Assembly: GCA_035288145.1 (NCBI GenBank) | Contig: DATEAX010000047.1 | Coordinates: 1 to 12,360, forward strand | Length of the DNA stretch: 12,360 bases | Source of the DNA: DATEAX01 sp035288145 | GTDB taxonomy: Bacteria; Patescibacteriota; UBA1384; UBA12157; JAENIV01 | Direction: 5' to 3' | Part shown: in pieces, positions 9,742 to 12,360 of the stretch | Position numbering within the stretch: position 1 is the stretch's first letter | How the letters are laid out: each line of letters starts with the position of its first letter | Program-made: the position numbers and the translations under genes | The notes under the pieces: model-generated | Database searches by the model: none | The model's input: the letters and a program-made list of their open reading frames with translations, nothing else | What the model was told of the DNA's origin: nothing

Positions 9742-11635
9742 ACTTTTTATGACCAGTCAGCGGTTCGATGAGGACAATTTCCAAGTTATTAGGTTCCAAA
9801 TAAAGGGAATAATCATCATACATTCCGCCATGAATGGTAAAATCGGTCTTTTTCTGGCAATATTTCTGACACGCCCGGGAAAAAGGCAAAGCAATTTTTG
9901 ATTGTAAATCATAACGGCTCTGACCATAAGCCGAAGGCAAATCCTTATTTTTAATGGCGGAGTTACCGGATTTTAGACATAAGGCCAAGATGGCGATAGT
10001 GGCGGAACTCGAAGGCATTTCTCTGGAAGTAACGGTATTGCCGCAAAAAGAGATTTTGTTTTCGCTCGAATCTAGGACGATTTCAAACTTATCTTTTAAA
10101 TGCTCTTTTTCTTGAACGGAAATAATTTTTCTTTGGACTAATTGGCCTTTTTGCCATAAAGAAAGCCGTATGGAATCCGGACTTAAATTTTTAGAAAAGA
10201 TTTTGGCGCCGATATATTGTTCCAAAGAAATGCCCTCATTGCCATAGCCATCTATCCAAGAAGCCCAATCCAGCCAGATTTCTTTTTTGGTATCGTCTCT
10301 TAACTTGGCAATTGTCTGGTCAATTTGCTGCCAAAGGGTAGCCGGCGGAAAGACAAAGAGAACATGACCACCCTTGCCAATGCTTTCCAGTTTCACTCCG
10401 CCGCCAACGGTTTCATTAACGCGATAGGCCTCTTCCATTAAATTTTGATAAATATGATCTAAAATGGGCGTTGAGGTGCCCAAATATTGAGCGAGATTGT
10501 GGGCGTTGCAGAGAGAATCGAAGAAATCACGGAGAATTGCTTCGGACGCGCCCTCGCGGAAAAGCTTACCCAGACCTAAAATTATCTTTAAAGAAGAAAA
10601 ATTTAAAACATCAATGTAATATTGCCAGCAGGACTCGCATTTGATGTCTTTTTGAATTGGCAGATAGAAAAACGGTTTCTCCTTGGTGCTATCGAAATTC
10701 AATTTTTTAGCCAGCGTTTTGGTGGTAAAATCCCGCAGTTCTTGCAAATCATTTTTTATTCTTGAAATAGATTTAAGGATGTTTTCCGTATTAATCATTG
10801 AGCCGGACCAGATGCGGGCAATGTCAATTGGCCAAGCGATTGATTCTTTGAGACCAAAGATATCTCCCAAGGAAGCTCCCCAATAAGAAAGTTTTTCAAA
10901 AATTTGACAATTTTCCAGCTGATTTTTATAGGTGATAACCGAAGGATGGTTTTGAATAGGTTCAATATTTTCCGAGACAAAAACCATCGGCTGAAAGGTG
11001 TGGAGCATGGCACCAAAAGAAGTTGCTCCCGAAGATTGGCCTTCCCGGGTGATGGCGGTGAGCCGCCAGGCCAGACGGAAGATTTGATTAAATTTCGATT
11101 GATGGTTCTGAATTTGGAGCTGAAGAGGGAGACTACTTATCTCCTCAAGGTCTGAAGGCCTTATTTTGTTATACAGGAGCAAAATTGCCGTTGCCAGGCA
11201 GGTCATAATCACCCCGGTTGAGCCCAGGCCGCCGCCGCAGTGAGCTTCCGAAAGAATATGAATTTTGAAACCGATTTTTTTGCCTTTAACAAAGAGAGTT
11301 TTAAGGTATTCGTTGAGAAAACTAATTAATCTTTGTTCTTTGGCCGGTTCAAATAAGAGATTGCTAAAGCTATTTTGATGGGGAGAAAAGCCAACTAACT
11401 TTTCTGCAAACGAGACTTTCGGTTCAGGGGTGATTTCCAAGCCGACGTAAACCTTGGTCGGAAGTTTTTGGAAAACCGTCAGACCGCCATAGAAACGAAC
11501 ATACTCGCCGGTCCAGAAAAAAGAATCCGCCGAAGAGGTGACGATTTCGCATTCGGAAAAGAGCTCCTGGTAATATTCGGGAAAATTTTCGGAAATTTGT
11601 TTGGAATTGACCTTAGTTCTTTTTTCCATCGCCAT
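9740..11635 (-). CDS. GHMP-kinase-like protein with an additional C-terminal (winged-helix-like) domain
   Basis: The 631-aa protein shows the three GHMP motifs. These are SADSFFWTGEYVRFYGGL (35-52), matching the N-terminal 'GEH-x-GG' region; SEAHCGGGLGSTGV (129-142), matching the ATP-binding 'P-x3-GLGSS' loop; and GGGVKLESIGKGGHVLFVF (411-429), matching the C-terminal 'GAG-GG' motif. GHMP enzymes phosphorylate small molecules such as sugars or mevalonate; the closest type seems to be the heptose/fucose kinase group, but the substrate cannot be read. Residues ~450-631 are extra: WLDWASWIDGYGNEGISLEQ, then a segment (~540-620) with PSSSATIAILALCLK and DLPSAYGQSRYDLQSKI that looks like a winged helix. 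The family usually ends near 350-450 residues. The start is one of two ATGs (11635 or 11629); neither has a strong Shine-Dalgarno sequence. Confidence 0.72.
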   Translation of the reverse strand: MAMEKRTKVNSKQISENFPEYYQELFSECEIVTSSADSFFWTGEYVRFYGGLTVFQKLPTKVYVGLEITPEPKVSFAEKLVGFSPHQNSFSNLLFEPAKEQRLISFLNEYLKTLFVKGKKIGFKIHILSEAHCGGGLGSTGVIMTCLATAILLLYNKIRPSDLEEISSLPLQLQIQNHQSKFNQIFRLAWRLTAITREGQSSGATSFGAMLHTFQPMVFVSENIEPIQNHPSVITYKNQLENCQIFEKLSYWGASLGDIFGLKESIAWPIDIARIWSGSMINTENILKSISRIKNDLQELRDFTTKTLAKKLNFDSTKEKPFFYLPIQKDIKCESCWQYYIDVLNFSSLKIILGLGKLFREGASEAILRDFFDSLCNAHNLAQYLGTSTPILDHIYQNLMEEAYRVNETVGGGVKLESIGKGGHVLFVFPPATLWQQIDQTIAKLRDDTKKEIWLDWASWIDGYGNEGISLEQYIGAKIFSKNLSPDSIRLSLWQKGQLVQRKIISVQEKEHLKDKFEIVLDSSENKISFCGNTVTSREMPSSSATIAILALCLKSGNSAIKNKDLPSAYGQSRYDLQSKIALPFSRACQKYCQKKTDFTIHGGMYDDYSLYLEPNNLEIVLIEPLTGHKK

Positions 11636-11653
11636 TTCTTAATTTTCGTCTGA

Positions 11654-11682
11654 ATTATATCATAAATACTTCAAAATTCCAA
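11654..11682 (-). promoter_or_regulatory. Promoter of the GHMP-kinase-like gene
   Basis: On the minus strand, TTGGAA (11682-11677), 17 bp, TATAAT (11659-11654, perfect). The start site near 11647 leaves only ~12 nt before the ATG at 11635, so the mRNA has a very short leader. Confidence 0.65.
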
Positions 11683-11853
11683 TGTTAATATGTTTTGACC
11701 AATATTTAAGATATTTTTCAGACATTTTTCTATTTTCCTCCAAGGATATCTTTTCACAAAATTTTTTTCTATTTTATTCCAAATCCCCAGCCATAGAATA
11801 AAGCTGAAAGTTTGCACCTTGATAGGTAAATACGATTCAAAGGAGGAAATCTG
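11683..11853 (+). other. AT-rich intergenic region between divergent genes
   Basis: It holds an imperfect direct repeat of TTTTTCTATTTT-CC type (near 11725-11738 and 11764-11780), a TAGAAT at 11794-11799 that may be a -10 element with a poor -35, and the strong ribosome-binding site AGGAGG at 11841-11846. No RNA gene or conserved structure is apparent. Confidence 0.4.
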
Positions 11854-12360
11854 ATGAATGCTCTTATGAGATCGGTATCTGGTTTCCTAAAACCGATCCA
11901 AGCCGAATGGACGCCGAGTCCCGAGGAAATTAAAGCGGCTCGAGAAAAAGAACTTAAGCGCCGAACCAAGGAATTCACCGAGTTTCTGTTAGGTGAGACA
12001 ACGACGGCCGTTGGGACATTTCTGGGCTCGGCCCAGAACAACAGCAATATCACGGCGGCCCAAATTCAGAGCGAAGCCGAGGCCGAAGCCAGAATCAGAC
12101 GGGCGGCGACCCGAATGCTTCTGCCTTTCCGACTTGTTGAACCGGTGACAACCTTGGCGCTTCTCTTTTCCTACGGGGCGATTGAGCAGGCAAAACACAA
12201 GCTTGGTCTGGCAGGTATTCTTCTTTACATCCACACCCGGAGGGTTCAGAAGTTTGCCGAAGACTGCGACTGGTATGCGATGGAGCTTCGCCGCATCGCC
12301 AACGCCTGGACAGATCGGGTGATTGTCGAGAGCCCAACCCTGCCGCCCATGACCGTCCTT
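11854..12360 (+). CDS. Unknown largely helical protein, N-terminal 169 residues (3' end outside window)
   Basis: The frame starts at ATG 11854, seven bases after AGGAGG (11841-11846), and stays open to the end of the window. The visible part starts MNALMRSVSGFLKPIQAEWT, followed by a charged helix (SPEEIKAAREKELKRRTKEF), a Thr/Gly/Asn-rich middle (GETTTAVGTFLGSAQNNSN), an acidic-basic Ala-rich helix (QSEAEAEARIRRAATRM) and a region with some hydrophobicity (LVEPVTTLALLFSYGA; LGLAGILLYIHT) that is too weak to call membrane helices with confidence. It ends with EDCDWYAMELRRIANAWTDR. No domain recognised. Divergent from the GHMP-kinase-like gene across a 218-bp AT-rich gap. Confidence 0.75.
   Translation, partial: MNALMRSVSGFLKPIQAEWTPSPEEIKAAREKELKRRTKEFTEFLLGETTTAVGTFLGSAQNNSNITAAQIQSEAEAEARIRRAATRMLLPFRLVEPVTTLALLFSYGAIEQAKHKLGLAGILLYIHTRRVQKFAEDCDWYAMELRRIANAWTDRVIVESPTLPPMTVL

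Noticed and set aside
10683..11155. Plus-strand frames opposite the GHMP-kinase-like gene
   Set aside because: The minus-strand frame carries three family motifs in order; the plus-strand frames have no motifs or ribosome-binding sites.
11769..12337. Minus-strand frames opposite the last gene
   Set aside because: The plus-strand frame from 11854 has AGGAGG at the right distance and stays open to the window end.
1..12360. Recoding of UGA as an amino acid, as in some candidate phyla
   Set aside because: Genes ending at 5972, 8034 and 9678 stop at TGA near terminators or promoters, and no conserved frame continues through a TGA.

Overview
The window looks like a chromosomal segment of an uncultivated candidate-phyla-radiation (Patescibacteria) bacterium. 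This is an inference. It rests on the many short proteins without recognisable function, a stand-alone PaaX/Cas2-like protein of the kind common in that group, a compact membrane-anchored family-5 solute-binding protein, a ComM/YifB ATPase, and single tRNA genes scattered between small transcription units. TGA serves as an ordinary stop codon in several genes. Promoters are easy to see, usually a TTGACT-like -35 element 17 bp from a TATAAT-like -10 element, and most units end in a GC hairpin followed by T residues.

Layout. Bases 1-323 are the end of a surface protein with a proline-rich stalk and a C-terminal membrane anchor. Bases 321-1316 form an AT-rich island holding the PaaX/Cas2-like gene, which sits between two copies of an unusual 36-bp compound palindrome. 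Next comes comM/yifB (1317-2825), convergent with a small membrane protein. At 3219-5163 lies a mixed unit, tRNA-Gly, tRNA-Cys, secG, solute-binding protein, tRNA-Leu(CAG), starting from a promoter that shares its -35 region with a divergent promoter. A 57-aa acidic protein follows. Then comes a c-di-GMP-I (GEMM) riboswitch with its own terminator, controlling a 92-aa Cys-rich protein. Further on are tRNA-Leu(GAG), a coiled-coil protein on an apparently leaderless mRNA, tRNA-Val, a dead-phosphatase-like protein, a membrane zinc-ribbon protein, a very acidic disordered protein behind a long leader hairpin, two more tiny proteins, a GHMP-kinase-like protein with an extra C-terminal domain on the minus strand, and the start of an unknown helical protein that runs off the end.

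Strongest points for follow-up. (1) The Cas2-like gene is bracketed by two palindromes whose outer arms differ by compensatory changes, which resembles hairpin-ended mobile or REP-type elements. (2) The complete c-di-GMP riboswitch has mutually exclusive terminator and antiterminator pairings that predict switching off by ligand. (3) tRNA-Gly and tRNA-Cys both carry G at T-loop position 55 and appear to lack G18, unlike the three other tRNAs in the window. (4) One protein has a phosphatase-like fold without the nucleophilic cysteine.

Most genes here are monocistronic, so co-function is suggested only for the tRNA-secG unit, where tRNA maturation and Sec export share a transcript, and for the riboswitch with its target.
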